DNA of 64,000 nt, from IMG/VR virus record IMGVR_UViG_3300031951_000017, positions 1 to 64,000 of that record; one strand, 5' to 3'. The notes under the pieces were generated by a model. The model was not told the origin of the DNA. It ran no database searches and was given only the letters and a program-made list of their open reading frames with translations. Shown here one piece after another: positions 29,901 to 39,144 of the stretch. This DNA is from a virus. A program made the position numbers and the translations under genes. Position 1 is the stretch's first letter. Each line of letters starts with the position of its first letter.

Positions 29901-32900
29901 GTAAATACGTTTCATATATTGTAGAGGAGTTGGTTTTGATAGACTTGAATTATCAAAATACCCGAATTGGGAACTTGACCAGAACATTCTAACCGAACCA
30001 TTAAAAATAGCAGGGTTTCCAATTACAGGTATGCTTGCAATTGGGGTTTTACCAAAACAATCGTAATCAACTTGAGAGAAGTTAGACCCTAATGATGGTA
30101 CTAAATATTGTTTTCCATTTATTTTATCGGTAACTGTACACGCCCACCCCCTATATTGTAAAGCAGTATTTGGGTGTGTTGTGTCGTGAGTTTTTGTTTT
30201 ATTTAAATTAGTACCTACTAATGGTATCACATTAATGTCACCATTTTGAATTTTTTCATTAATTTCAGTATCAGTAAATGTTTGGAATATTGTTGTACCA
30301 TTAACAAATAAACTAATATCATTGATAAGTTTTGGATAAAATCCGACATTTATACACTCGGTTGATACTCCACTTAAACTTTTATTAGTCTGTAATTGTA
30401 TTGATTGTGGTACGTTGTTTATTGAAAAGACATAGTTTCTCGCAGGGTCATTAGTTATTGGGTCAAAACTAGAAACCGCATCAAAATCTTTCCAAACATC
30501 GTCAAGAAAATCGACTCCGGTATCAATAAATGTTTTATATCTATTCCAAACTGAACCAATTTTTAAAATAAAAGCATATGGTAATCTATGGACCCCACCA
30601 TATTTTTTCAAAGTTGCAAATATGTAATCAGAGTAGTTAGTAAAATTATTTTCAAAAGAAGTATACTTTTCACTTACATTTGAAATTGGTAATGAATTAA
30701 GGAATAGGTATGCCGCAGCAACAAAAGGAGTTTTTTCTCCACTTAACCAATTATTCACCCCTTTAGAAATTGCGTTAACAAAATAAGGTGTGTTAAAAAT
30801 TGATGTGTTTTGTTGTGGTGATAACTTACCTTGGTAGTCTTTATAAACTAATTTACCTTGTGTTGGGTATAATTCTCTTTCGTCTACTGGACTATCGTAA
30901 AAAGTATTGAATGTTGTTAATACGGGTTGTTTTGGTATTGTTGCAGTAACAAATTTATAGCTTGTAAATGGTCTATTTTGGTAAGCTTTAGTGTCAGGCG
31001 TGAAATTAGTCACTAAATTTTTACTCTGGTATAATTTAAGAACCGAATTAGTTTTCCACGAACTTTCAAAAGTTTGACCTTCACCATAAGCTAAACTACT
31101 AGAGTAAAAACTATTTATAGCTTGTGGGAAAACATCTAATAAATCAGTATTGGATGTATACTCGGCCCCCAAATAATCCACCATTATTTGTTGTGATGGT
31201 GGAACTTTTGTTATTACCGAACTATCAAAACTTTCAAAACTTTCAATTACAAAACTATCCGAGACTCTGTTTTGTAAGTAAGGTGTATTAAAAATACCTC
31301 TAATAAATTTTTGCCAACTTTCCCCAATACCATTGTTTGATATATTAGCAAGAAATGGGACATATATTGTAGAACTAAGATTGTATTGTTTCAGTTTTTG
31401 TGTAAGGTATGGTGACCCACCTGCTAAAGATTGTTGTAAATTCAAAAATTCAGCATCACCAACACAAGAATAACCCTGTGCTTTCATAAAATCACCACGA
31501 TTAAACCTTTGGTAATAAAAGGGAAGAATAAATCTTTCGTAAATTTCATAAAAAAACTTAACCTCTTCTTTGTTTGCAAAAACTAAATTTGTTAATGGGT
31601 AATCAATCGCATTAAAAGACGCTCTATTAATTACTTTTGAGTCGTCTCCTTGTGGGACTGGAATTTCTAATGGTTTATCAATCAACATCCTTCCTTTGAG
31701 GTACTCCTCAACAAATTCTACTTCAGGCCAATAAGCGTAGATATATCCTTTTGTCTTATTACTAACCGCAGGGTCTCCAGGGTATCTCATTTCAAATCGT
31801 TCACCTTTTTCAGTATTTGTTTCAACAAAATAATGAGGCCAAGGATAAACAGGTATAAGATTAGTACCTCCTTCTTGGACGGAGTCTTTAGCATCTGGGG
31901 ATGGTGCTGCAGTATCAGTACCTAAAACAGCCTCAAGTCTATATTTATTACTTCTTTGATTCCAAGCTGATTCATGTACATCCTCCATTAAACGTATGAA
32001 AGCTTCAGCACTTGCCATAATCACCGCAATCACATTAACTAGTGTTGGTTCAAACCCTAGGCCCGTATCACTACTTTGTATTTTTTCTTCAAGTGCTTTG
32101 TTTAACGCGTCATCAATTTCTTTTTTCTTCTCATCAACCTTCGCATTCAAACCTTTAATATAGGTATCGAAAGAATTATCTCCATCTATTTGGTAGGTGA
32201 CAATACTAGTTGTTTTTACTCCGTATTTTTCTAATTCAATTGTAATATCTTTTTTTTGACCACTTTCACCAGGTTTTGGAGCTTCTTGTGATGCTTGGTC
32301 TTGTTGTGATTGAGTACTAGTACCCCCACCTCCAGTTATGAGTCCTTGTACTTCACTCTTTAACTGATTGATACTTACAGAATTAAATTCAAGTTGTAAT
32401 TTTGATATTGTTATTTGTGTTGGTTCTTTACTATATCTTTGTCTATATGTCTCAGGAAAATCAATATCACTATCGGTAACAATTCTCAAAAATTTTTCAT
32501 AGTTAACCTGTTCTGCAGGATTGACAATTCTTGTAGATATAATCTTATTATTAACAATAACATTTCCAGGTAATAACCCAAACGTTGGGTTTTTCATCAT
32601 TTGGTCTTGGAACTTTTTTAATACCGTATCTAAAGATTGTAATGATTCAAGTATTCCCCCACCTACCGCATAATTTGGTTTTAGTTTATATACTTTCAAT
32701 CCTTTAGTTGTTACCCAAAACTCATTTTTTGTACAATACTTACCAAACCAACTATCTTCACCAGTGTAAGCCACTACTTCACCTTCATATTGTCTTAATA
32801 TTTCTCTAAAATTTTTAACTTCTGTTTGTGAACTTAAATCTTGTTTACCAAATGATTCAAGAACATATCTTTCCATAAATTCTAACTTGTTCATTAATTG

Positions 32901-33815
32901 TTTTACAGTTAGTTCAGGAAAAGTATTTGGTATTAAATTTTTAGCTTTGTATTCAGAATAAACTTCTTTAATTTTTTGTAGTCCTTTTGACTCATTTATT
33001 GTAATAACATCATTAGTTAATGGTGTTGCCCCTGCAGCAATTGTTGGACTAACTTGGTATTTTTTATTGTACATGTATGGTACCGCAAGTACGTTACCTA
33101 ACATTAAACTATTAAGGATGTTATATTTGAAGGCGGACATCCTTAAACTTATATTGTAATTACCTGTTGTGGTATCAAATCTTGCAGCAAAACTCGTTAG
33201 TGTTAATTGGTATTTAACCGCTTGACCTATATAACCTTTAATAGTTAAATAAAAAATAGGGTATGGAAGATTAAAAAATGCCGCGTATGGAGAATTCTCA
33301 CCTTTCTCAAATAAAGCCCTTCCTCGTATGTCAACTAACTCTATTTGAACTTCGGGTTGTCCAATATTTTGGTTTTCAACTATGATAGAAGTGATACCTA
33401 ATAAACCAGTATCAACATTATTAATTGTTTGTTGTTGGAAATAGTACTCTGTGGACTTGTCAGCTCCTGAAACTTTTTGTCCTTTTTCTGATGGTTGGTT
33501 TAACCCTTGTCCACTTCTACTATTTTCACCTGTAAACTCATCGTAAAACTCATTCTTTAGTAATGATTCTCCACCAGGTTTTAAAAAGTTAATTGAGGCT
33601 ATGTTAACAACTTCAGCTGTGGCACCTTGTGAACCACTTGCCAACCTTGTTCTAGGAAATAAATTACATTCTAAATTTGCAAAACAAACAAGATTCTCAG
33701 GTGGTAAAAATCTCTCACCAACTTTACCCTCACTATCAATTACTTTATTTGGGTCAACAAGAATGATGTTCTCATAATCAAATTCAACCAATACATTTTT
33801 GTTTTCACCTACCAT
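26979..33815 (-). CDS. Giant baseplate hub protein, late-control-like segment near C-terminus
   Basis: A 2278-residue protein, among the largest in the window. The N-terminal 300 residues (VDIRGRALFEKGENSPYAAF, FYLTIKGYIGQAVKYQLTLT) look like hub beta domains that contact the tail tube. Residues about 1900-2020 carry ECIGNAVIQPLMYFNLRHVP and FNGTYMIMSVKHTITPGNFT, a pattern found in gp27/late-control D type hub proteins. A Thr run (VTTTTTIN) near 2075 links to a C-terminal 180-residue domain beginning AALSITSVKTAIEGTGSANR, whose function I cannot name. No lytic active site is evident. The start overlaps the gp53-like gene by 11 bases. Confidence 0.7.
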   Translation of the reverse strand: MVGENKNVLVEFDYENIILVDPNKVIDSEGKVGERFLPPENLVCFANLECNLFPRTRLASGSQGATAEVVNIASINFLKPGGESLLKNEFYDEFTGENSRSGQGLNQPSEKGQKVSGADKSTEYYFQQQTINNVDTGLLGITSIIVENQNIGQPEVQIELVDIRGRALFEKGENSPYAAFFNLPYPIFYLTIKGYIGQAVKYQLTLTSFAARFDTTTGNYNISLRMSAFKYNILNSLMLGNVLAVPYMYNKKYQVSPTIAAGATPLTNDVITINESKGLQKIKEVYSEYKAKNLIPNTFPELTVKQLMNKLEFMERYVLESFGKQDLSSQTEVKNFREILRQYEGEVVAYTGEDSWFGKYCTKNEFWVTTKGLKVYKLKPNYAVGGGILESLQSLDTVLKKFQDQMMKNPTFGLLPGNVIVNNKIISTRIVNPAEQVNYEKFLRIVTDSDIDFPETYRQRYSKEPTQITISKLQLEFNSVSINQLKSEVQGLITGGGGTSTQSQQDQASQEAPKPGESGQKKDITIELEKYGVKTTSIVTYQIDGDNSFDTYIKGLNAKVDEKKKEIDDALNKALEEKIQSSDTGLGFEPTLVNVIAVIMASAEAFIRLMEDVHESAWNQRSNKYRLEAVLGTDTAAPSPDAKDSVQEGGTNLIPVYPWPHYFVETNTEKGERFEMRYPGDPAVSNKTKGYIYAYWPEVEFVEEYLKGRMLIDKPLEIPVPQGDDSKVINRASFNAIDYPLTNLVFANKEEVKFFYEIYERFILPFYYQRFNRGDFMKAQGYSCVGDAEFLNLQQSLAGGSPYLTQKLKQYNLSSTIYVPFLANISNNGIGESWQKFIRGIFNTPYLQNRVSDSFVIESFESFDSSVITKVPPSQQIMVDYLGAEYTSNTDLLDVFPQAINSFYSSSLAYGEGQTFESSWKTNSVLKLYQSKNLVTNFTPDTKAYQNRPFTSYKFVTATIPKQPVLTTFNTFYDSPVDERELYPTQGKLVYKDYQGKLSPQQNTSIFNTPYFVNAISKGVNNWLSGEKTPFVAAAYLFLNSLPISNVSEKYTSFENNFTNYSDYIFATLKKYGGVHRLPYAFILKIGSVWNRYKTFIDTGVDFLDDVWKDFDAVSSFDPITNDPARNYVFSINNVPQSIQLQTNKSLSGVSTECINVGFYPKLINDISLFVNGTTIFQTFTDTEINEKIQNGDINVIPLVGTNLNKTKTHDTTHPNTALQYRGWACTVTDKINGKQYLVPSLGSNFSQVDYDCFGKTPIASIPVIGNPAIFNGSVRMFWSSSQFGYFDNSSLSKPTPLQYMKRIYRAQENQMAFNFTDYSSIEDLFGVFSKQDLDEMENHFLNFSKSQYEFAILKNENNVIVRETINKLQNTPDASLQNFQLLMKNLFGLQPSSSPEPITLLKTLMLKQDAQLLPELNKFLLYDKLLKIGNPGQFDKKLFYSLAQTTEFYIEEPYTFNLYTPGSLPSSLGSPSLQQSQEQNPNAWKALQTYVGFSTIPNMDYTNSGSFITDFFIDLNIEFSEDNVILLAPLIKIYATQKYNKVAPPTPALQTAPIVPPTITDITQNTPSNIVAKSTLKDGSEITITKSGSRRKAQMRNALGILEYDGQFVSSEITIKQLVDESIISVYGNTSNDPENPQYVVDTNQYNQTNTPQTLSQQQTPPSVSGIGPEFLNNIRSYLRTTKLNMDISLDYFFNKVRNQLPNVSEVNEDTNKVGYEGEQMKLELYDGFKGVNDTWIAGSDFSETTLFEDFLFLDRANRNIGDKIIINPFKLKNRFDSINMSGSVYTFVASILAEHHLYHMIVPGYINFYNAEEIADQTTPKVDGTLEFGNNLFGTFLSVDTRKTRTKFLCYYQDGQSKYLDMGNNKDYKYNSDSFELRRSSDNPLLETLNGKVDYARSNRVVGFNVDIGIRNQNIFTKFDISQNAAKLTLEAAQHLDNVVSQASGKKYTTQNTSLWNFYKSRNYECSVECIGNAVIQPLMYFNLRHVPMFNGTYMIMSVKHTITPGNFTTRFTGSRQSMFVFPKIDSYIQGAVREILDEVLELRKQESTENGGSINTVTTTTTINAQSSSVAPITSQPIGETAPQNSCKPTNQKYQLFEPTNAVQGAALSITSVKTAIEGTGSANRAAKWMMFLTAYLTSYKNSEFLYFNNNIGNADLLGDWGPLITSLQKTYFCQKGSDGKSYPYAVFASIPTAFQMMNSKYKNIVLTLNLTNANEIDETSIDKSLEIYYVYWSQLDRMTPQSFSEFKTKNVDYYNNVKEIVKKAYLEAKAIGLI

Positions 33816-34128
33816 AATAATAAAAATGAGTATCTAATAAAGTTTTATAGTCTTGTAATGAAGGTATTAAAGGAAATGGAATTGTCAATAAACCATTGTC
33901 AGGAATTCCACTTTCTAATCCACCATATTGTGGATTTGCTTGTAAAATTAACCAACCATATAAAGGTGAACCATAATATTCTTGTGAAATCTTATCTAAT
34001 CTAGAAACGTTTGATATATAAATGTATTTTTTGTCCGTAGATTTACCATTAAGTTTAATTCCAGGGACAACAGTCTGTTTTCCATTAATCAAAAATAAAC
34101 TATATCTATCGTAAGTACTTTCAGCCAT
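33805..34128 (-). CDS. Baseplate wedge protein, gp53/LysM-like
   Basis: A 107-residue protein. The segment SRLDKISQEYYGSPLYGWLI followed by LQANPQYGG and a Pro-rich turn (LTIPFPLIPS) has the pattern of LysM-like tail proteins: 'dxIsxxyYGxxxYxWxIlxaN'. This is shared by P2 gpX and the T4 gp53 region. Such proteins sit around the hub or tube end in the baseplate. Here it lies between two giant hub genes with overlapping or near-touching ends. Assignment to gp53 as such is tentative because T4 gp53 is longer (196). Confidence 0.65.
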   Translation of the reverse strand: MAESTYDRYSLFLINGKQTVVPGIKLNGKSTDKKYIYISNVSRLDKISQEYYGSPLYGWLILQANPQYGGLESGIPDNGLLTIPFPLIPSLQDYKTLLDTHFYYYGR

Positions 34129-34130
34129 AA

Positions 34131-37100
34131 TTAATTGAATTTATGTTTACCATTAAAGGTCGATTTATCCTCGTTTGAGTTACCTGTCTTGTAAATATTT
34201 AATAATCTATCTTTCCAAGTCCCGTCAGCAGGAATAATAGCATAATTATACTTTCTATCAACATTTTTTATACTAGTATCTAATTTTAGATAAGTCTGTC
34301 CTTCAGCAGAATCACTCCAAGTTTTAATTTTTTGTTGAGCCTTTGTTATCTCAGTTAAATAAACTTTATAACTTTCGAACCTTACTTTTAATTCAATTTG
34401 AGCCGTAGTTCTATCGTTACTATCTTCAATATTTTCTGTTAGTTTTTTTGTTAAATCTGTAAGTTCGGCATCATTTCCTAAATATTTGGACATTATAACA
34501 ACAAATAAAGCATCTTGATTGGTTAAATCTAAAATAGCGAAATTAGTATCCGTTGTCTTATAATTAACATTACCTAATAGTCCTGTACCACTGATTGAGG
34601 TGTAAAAATTATTTAAATTATCAGTTATTGTTTTGTAATCGGCTTTTAATTTATCATCACTACCACCAATACCACTAATAGATAATAATTCTACTGATTG
34701 GTCACTTTTAATTTGACCATCATAACTTCCAGACACCAGGTCCATTTTTTCAAAAAATAAAACCATTGATTGTTGTTGTTCAATAGAACTTTGGATGTAT
34801 TTAGAAATATCTGTAGTAAAATCAATCTTATATGTGTTTAAAAAATTCACAAAATTTGAATTAATCTTTTTTCTGTCTTTTCTTTTAACAATGTTTTTAT
34901 ACACATCATTGTTTTGATACGATAAACTCTCATCTTCAACTGCGGTAATTAAACTACTTATCATACCATCAACTGATGTTTGTATACTATCCGTTTTACC
35001 TAATATTTGAAGTGGCATTTCGTCATTATAAGGTTGTACTTTACCTTTAGAGTATAATTGTTTTGATGTCGCGATTTTTAAAATTACATCGTTATATATT
35101 AAACTAGTATCAGTCAAATACGTAATAAATGCATTTACATAATTTTGAGCAGAATCAAATGTTTCATCAAATAACTTCTTATAATTAAGTGTTCCTCCGG
35201 TTGCATTACTACTTTCAACAACCCCTAAATATGTTCCTCCATTATTTTGAACCGCGTTTTGAACAGTTGTTGCCCCTGAAGATTCGTTTCTATCACTTAA
35301 TATTTTCTTAACTAAATCTTCGTCTAATTTCTTAAATGAATCATCGGTCCACTCCGCCCTCTCATCAAATATTTCAGTATTAGCGTAGTAGTTAAACGAT
35401 AACGCATTTTGTAATGTATCAATAGGTTCTTTTAATCCTGAACCACCAACAAATTTAAAAGTCATATTAATCTTAGCAATCATTGGTTGGAAACCGATTC
35501 CTTCGGGATTAAAATCAAATAAATTTTCATATGTAATTCCTATTGACTCAGGAATTATTCTAGTATTATAAAAGTCACCAATTCTTAAAATAAGCACTGG
35601 TGGTGCTCCAAATGCAGTATTAGTCGCTGATGAATATTTAGGTTTACCATCAGTACCAATTGTAGGTATTGTATCACCAGGTCTTGAACATTGATTAAGG
35701 AAAGTTAATCTTGAGTTCAAACCTTCGGGTGTCATTGAGTGGAAAGCAGGATGAAAATACTTCAATTTTTGTTTAATTGAATCATAAATCATCGGGTTTT
35801 CCTGTTGGATTGCGGTAAAGTAATCACATTCGGATAATAAATCTCTCAATATCTTTTTAGAAATTCCTTCTCTGATTTTTTGAGTTGTAGTTATTGTGGG
35901 TGGTACTACTGGTGGTGGTGGTACTAATGTTTCTTGTGGATTTGTTACCACAGTATCAGTTGTTGGGTTACCTTGTGGTGTATCACCACCTGGTTGACCC
36001 TCAACTTTAATTTCTTGTATTGCAACCCTTCTACACCACATAGCTTGATATGAATATATTTTATCATATCCAGTTACCCCAGTGTCAGCATCAGTACAAC
36101 TTTGTAAGGCTGTTGGTATGTTAGCTCCACTATCACTTTTAACTTTTGGTTGTGACTCAGTTTCTTCCTCCCCTTTACCATTTGGTTCAACAACTATCTT
36201 TCTTTCAGCAGCATCACTCATATATTTACCTAAAACAGTACTTTTTAAGTAATTTTCAACAGAAGAAATTCTTCTTTGTGATAAGTTAACATTATATCCT
36301 TGTGAAGCTGGAGCTGATGCACTACCTCTTAATTTCAGAATAATTTTAGTGACTTTTGGATTTTGTTCCATAAAATCAAATAATTCTTTAACAAAAGCGT
36401 CACTTTCAGTACGATTATATTCGACTACATTTTTAAATGTGAACTCAACTCGTTGTTTTGCTAATTGTTTTTCTTCTTGAGTTTGTGGTTTTATCGTTGA
36501 CTTATCTAAATATTCGGTCTCTCTTCCTAAATAATCTGTATAAGTACTTAACCAATTTACATCAGTTTTAGTAATTCTTGTATTTGGATTTGGTTGGTCA
36601 TTATGAAAATACCATCCTAAATTCACCCATTTAGATGCAAGTTCATTACCTGGATTTGTAGTATTAGTATTATTATTAGCACTTGAGTCATTATTACCAC
36701 CCAATTCACCCCCTTCACTATTTGTCACAACCACTCCAGCTTCTTGAGCCGCAGTAGCTATTTGGTCAGCATTTGCCGATGGATTGGTGATTATCTGTTG
36801 ATAAACAAATAAATCTCTTGTAGGTATTGTTGTAAATCTTCGTGCTAATTCATATAAGTCGTATTTAACACATCCAGCAAAAAATGAATCAACAATAGAA
36901 TTTACTTTTTCAGTGTTTGACTCGTTTTGTAAAATTTTATTAGTGATAGTATTCAAAACTGATGGATGGTCAACAACCATTTTCCAAGATAAACTACCAC
37001 CACGAGTTGTACTTCTATAGGTATATATTGGTTCTGGTCGACCCAAAACTTCAATACCATCAAATCTAGGTGATATTGTTTCACTGAATGTTAAATCATA

Positions 37101-39116
37101 TGGTGGAAACCACATTACTCTACCCCCATTTGGACCTCTTTCACATACAGGTAAATCGTCATATGTAAATCCTGGTCTATTTGATGTTCTCCAAGCTAAA
37201 TTTTCAATGGAAAACATATATTTTTTAACTTTGTTATCTTTAATATTAGTTGACCCAGGATTTTTTAAAGGTGCAATATTCAAATTGTATGAACTATCCA
37301 CAATAGAATACGTGAATTTTCTTCCAGCATTTGTAATACCATCTGTTTTTTGTAAATCAGCAAATGTGTAATATGGTGTATCTTTAGTGAAAACTCGACA
37401 ATATTCAACCCCACCACCGTGTTTATTAGTTGCCGCATCATAAGTATACGAAACAACTTTTGAACCTTTCGTCATTTCCTTATATCCATCGTGAAATACT
37501 TTTGATAATTGATTAATAGCATTACCAACGTGTGATAATCTTGCAGCACCTTCAGGAGTTGATTCTAATAATCTTTGTGTATTATCAAGGATACTATCAT
37601 TTCTGAAATCAATATTTGTGGAAACAGAACTTCCATCAAACTGACTACTAATTTGGTTAAATTCTGAGTCTTGTGTTGATGCTGCATCACCTCCAACAGT
37701 CGCTTTAAATCCAGCGTTATTATATTTTGTAGATGTCCAAGTAAATCCTCCAGTAATACCACCAGCATCTATCGTTGTTTTACCAGCTAATCCAAATTTA
37801 AAATTTTGGTCTTCTCCCTCATACAACTTACCCATAACATCGGGTCCAACAACAGGTGATTTTACTTGTTGCCCAACTGAATTAATAGGTAATTGACCCG
37901 GAGGTGAAAAAATGTCTGATGGGTCTGAGTTATTTGCCCCAATATAAAAATCAGATGGTGGTGCTTGTTCACCATCTAACAAATTTTCAATACCTTCCAA
38001 GATACCTCTACCGAGATTTCTTAACGCACCTCTGTCATATCTTGGTTTATATTTATTATAGTCAATACTATTGAATAGTAGTGACCTTTGACCAAAACTA
38101 GTGTTATTTAAAAATAACTGAGAAGGATTTGTATCATTTTTTAGTAATCCAAAAAACTTACCTATAGCAGTTTCTCTAGGGTCTTTACCACCACCAAATG
38201 CAGATGTTATTTGATTTAATGCCGTTGGTCTCCACTGAGCCATATCCTCATCAAAATAATCACCAGGGATAACTGAAGACGGATAATATGTTCCTGAAAG
38301 TCTAAGTAAAAAATCGGCACCTGCAACAACTGGATTAGCCGCAACTGTAATTCTATAATTTAAATCTATTAAAGGTCGTCGACCTGCCGCTACTTGTTGT
38401 GCAAAAACAGGGTCTTGTAAGGCTTCTGTTAAATTTTCTCTGCCCGATGTATTTCTTTCAATTTCTCTGTCAATCCTATATTGAAACGCGTCCCTTAAAA
38501 AAGTTGCTGACAACTGAGCTAACATACTATCTTGAGATACACTTCCATCTGAACCTTGTGGGTTATCACTTCCTAAAATATCATATGGAGAATAAGTAGA
38601 TGGTACAAAACTTATTGGGTTTGGATTCGCATAAAATGTGAACGTTGGGACAAATTGTATATTATTAATCGTCTCCAAAAATACCTCGTCAAAAGAGTAT
38701 TTGTTAAGGGATGGGATGTTTTGTTCTGCCGAAACTTGTGCAAAACTTGGCCAACCTTGTCCCACCAAACTTTGTTCAGGTAGTGAAGCGTCCATAACAG
38801 TATATTCACCCCCATTAGCATTTTGAACTAATGGTTGTGATTGTGTTATAGTAACCCCATATCCACCTTGTGGTCCGTATTCATTTAAAACATAAAGTCC
38901 GTGGAATTGGGGTGGTATAAGATTTGAGGGTGGGTCGTCAATAAGTCCGTTTGGTGAGTCAACTACCGAAAAATTATTTTGATTATATTCATAATTTTGT
39001 TCGGCAACAGGTGGTGTGAACGCACCAGCAATAGTATATGGTTGTAAATTCCTTACAACTAGACTATCTCTAAATGTTGACGTATTTAAAAACGATAATG
39101 GACTATCTATTGGCAT
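34131..39116 (-). CDS. Giant baseplate protein with internal OmpA-like domain
   Basis: A 1661-residue protein. Residues about 660-760 hold WFPPYDLTFSETISPRFDGI and GGSLSWKMVVDHPSVLNTIT, a tail-tube/baseplate-junction type pattern. Residues about 880-985 look like an OmpA C-terminal domain: RVEFTFKNVVEYNR, then a helix, NPKVTKIILKLRGSAS, and GYNVNLSQRRISSVENYL. In OmpA the LSxRRAxxV helix and a nearby Asp bind peptidoglycan. Here the Arg is kept but the Asp position reads Ser/Ala. A Pro-rich linker (VPPPPVVPPTI) follows. Residues about 1160-1260 (APPVLILRIGDFYNTRIIPE) resemble tube-cap proteins. The gene starts after a TATTTATT motif. Confidence 0.7.
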   Translation of the reverse strand: MPIDSPLSFLNTSTFRDSLVVRNLQPYTIAGAFTPPVAEQNYEYNQNNFSVVDSPNGLIDDPPSNLIPPQFHGLYVLNEYGPQGGYGVTITQSQPLVQNANGGEYTVMDASLPEQSLVGQGWPSFAQVSAEQNIPSLNKYSFDEVFLETINNIQFVPTFTFYANPNPISFVPSTYSPYDILGSDNPQGSDGSVSQDSMLAQLSATFLRDAFQYRIDREIERNTSGRENLTEALQDPVFAQQVAAGRRPLIDLNYRITVAANPVVAGADFLLRLSGTYYPSSVIPGDYFDEDMAQWRPTALNQITSAFGGGKDPRETAIGKFFGLLKNDTNPSQLFLNNTSFGQRSLLFNSIDYNKYKPRYDRGALRNLGRGILEGIENLLDGEQAPPSDFYIGANNSDPSDIFSPPGQLPINSVGQQVKSPVVGPDVMGKLYEGEDQNFKFGLAGKTTIDAGGITGGFTWTSTKYNNAGFKATVGGDAASTQDSEFNQISSQFDGSSVSTNIDFRNDSILDNTQRLLESTPEGAARLSHVGNAINQLSKVFHDGYKEMTKGSKVVSYTYDAATNKHGGGVEYCRVFTKDTPYYTFADLQKTDGITNAGRKFTYSIVDSSYNLNIAPLKNPGSTNIKDNKVKKYMFSIENLAWRTSNRPGFTYDDLPVCERGPNGGRVMWFPPYDLTFSETISPRFDGIEVLGRPEPIYTYRSTTRGGSLSWKMVVDHPSVLNTITNKILQNESNTEKVNSIVDSFFAGCVKYDLYELARRFTTIPTRDLFVYQQIITNPSANADQIATAAQEAGVVVTNSEGGELGGNNDSSANNNTNTTNPGNELASKWVNLGWYFHNDQPNPNTRITKTDVNWLSTYTDYLGRETEYLDKSTIKPQTQEEKQLAKQRVEFTFKNVVEYNRTESDAFVKELFDFMEQNPKVTKIILKLRGSASAPASQGYNVNLSQRRISSVENYLKSTVLGKYMSDAAERKIVVEPNGKGEEETESQPKVKSDSGANIPTALQSCTDADTGVTGYDKIYSYQAMWCRRVAIQEIKVEGQPGGDTPQGNPTTDTVVTNPQETLVPPPPVVPPTITTTQKIREGISKKILRDLLSECDYFTAIQQENPMIYDSIKQKLKYFHPAFHSMTPEGLNSRLTFLNQCSRPGDTIPTIGTDGKPKYSSATNTAFGAPPVLILRIGDFYNTRIIPESIGITYENLFDFNPEGIGFQPMIAKINMTFKFVGGSGLKEPIDTLQNALSFNYYANTEIFDERAEWTDDSFKKLDEDLVKKILSDRNESSGATTVQNAVQNNGGTYLGVVESSNATGGTLNYKKLFDETFDSAQNYVNAFITYLTDTSLIYNDVILKIATSKQLYSKGKVQPYNDEMPLQILGKTDSIQTSVDGMISSLITAVEDESLSYQNNDVYKNIVKRKDRKKINSNFVNFLNTYKIDFTTDISKYIQSSIEQQQSMVLFFEKMDLVSGSYDGQIKSDQSVELLSISGIGGSDDKLKADYKTITDNLNNFYTSISGTGLLGNVNYKTTDTNFAILDLTNQDALFVVIMSKYLGNDAELTDLTKKLTENIEDSNDRTTAQIELKVRFESYKVYLTEITKAQQKIKTWSDSAEGQTYLKLDTSIKNVDRKYNYAIIPADGTWKDRLLNIYKTGNSNEDKSTFNGKHKFN

Positions 39117-39144
39117 ACATTAATAAATACATTTAATCTATTTT

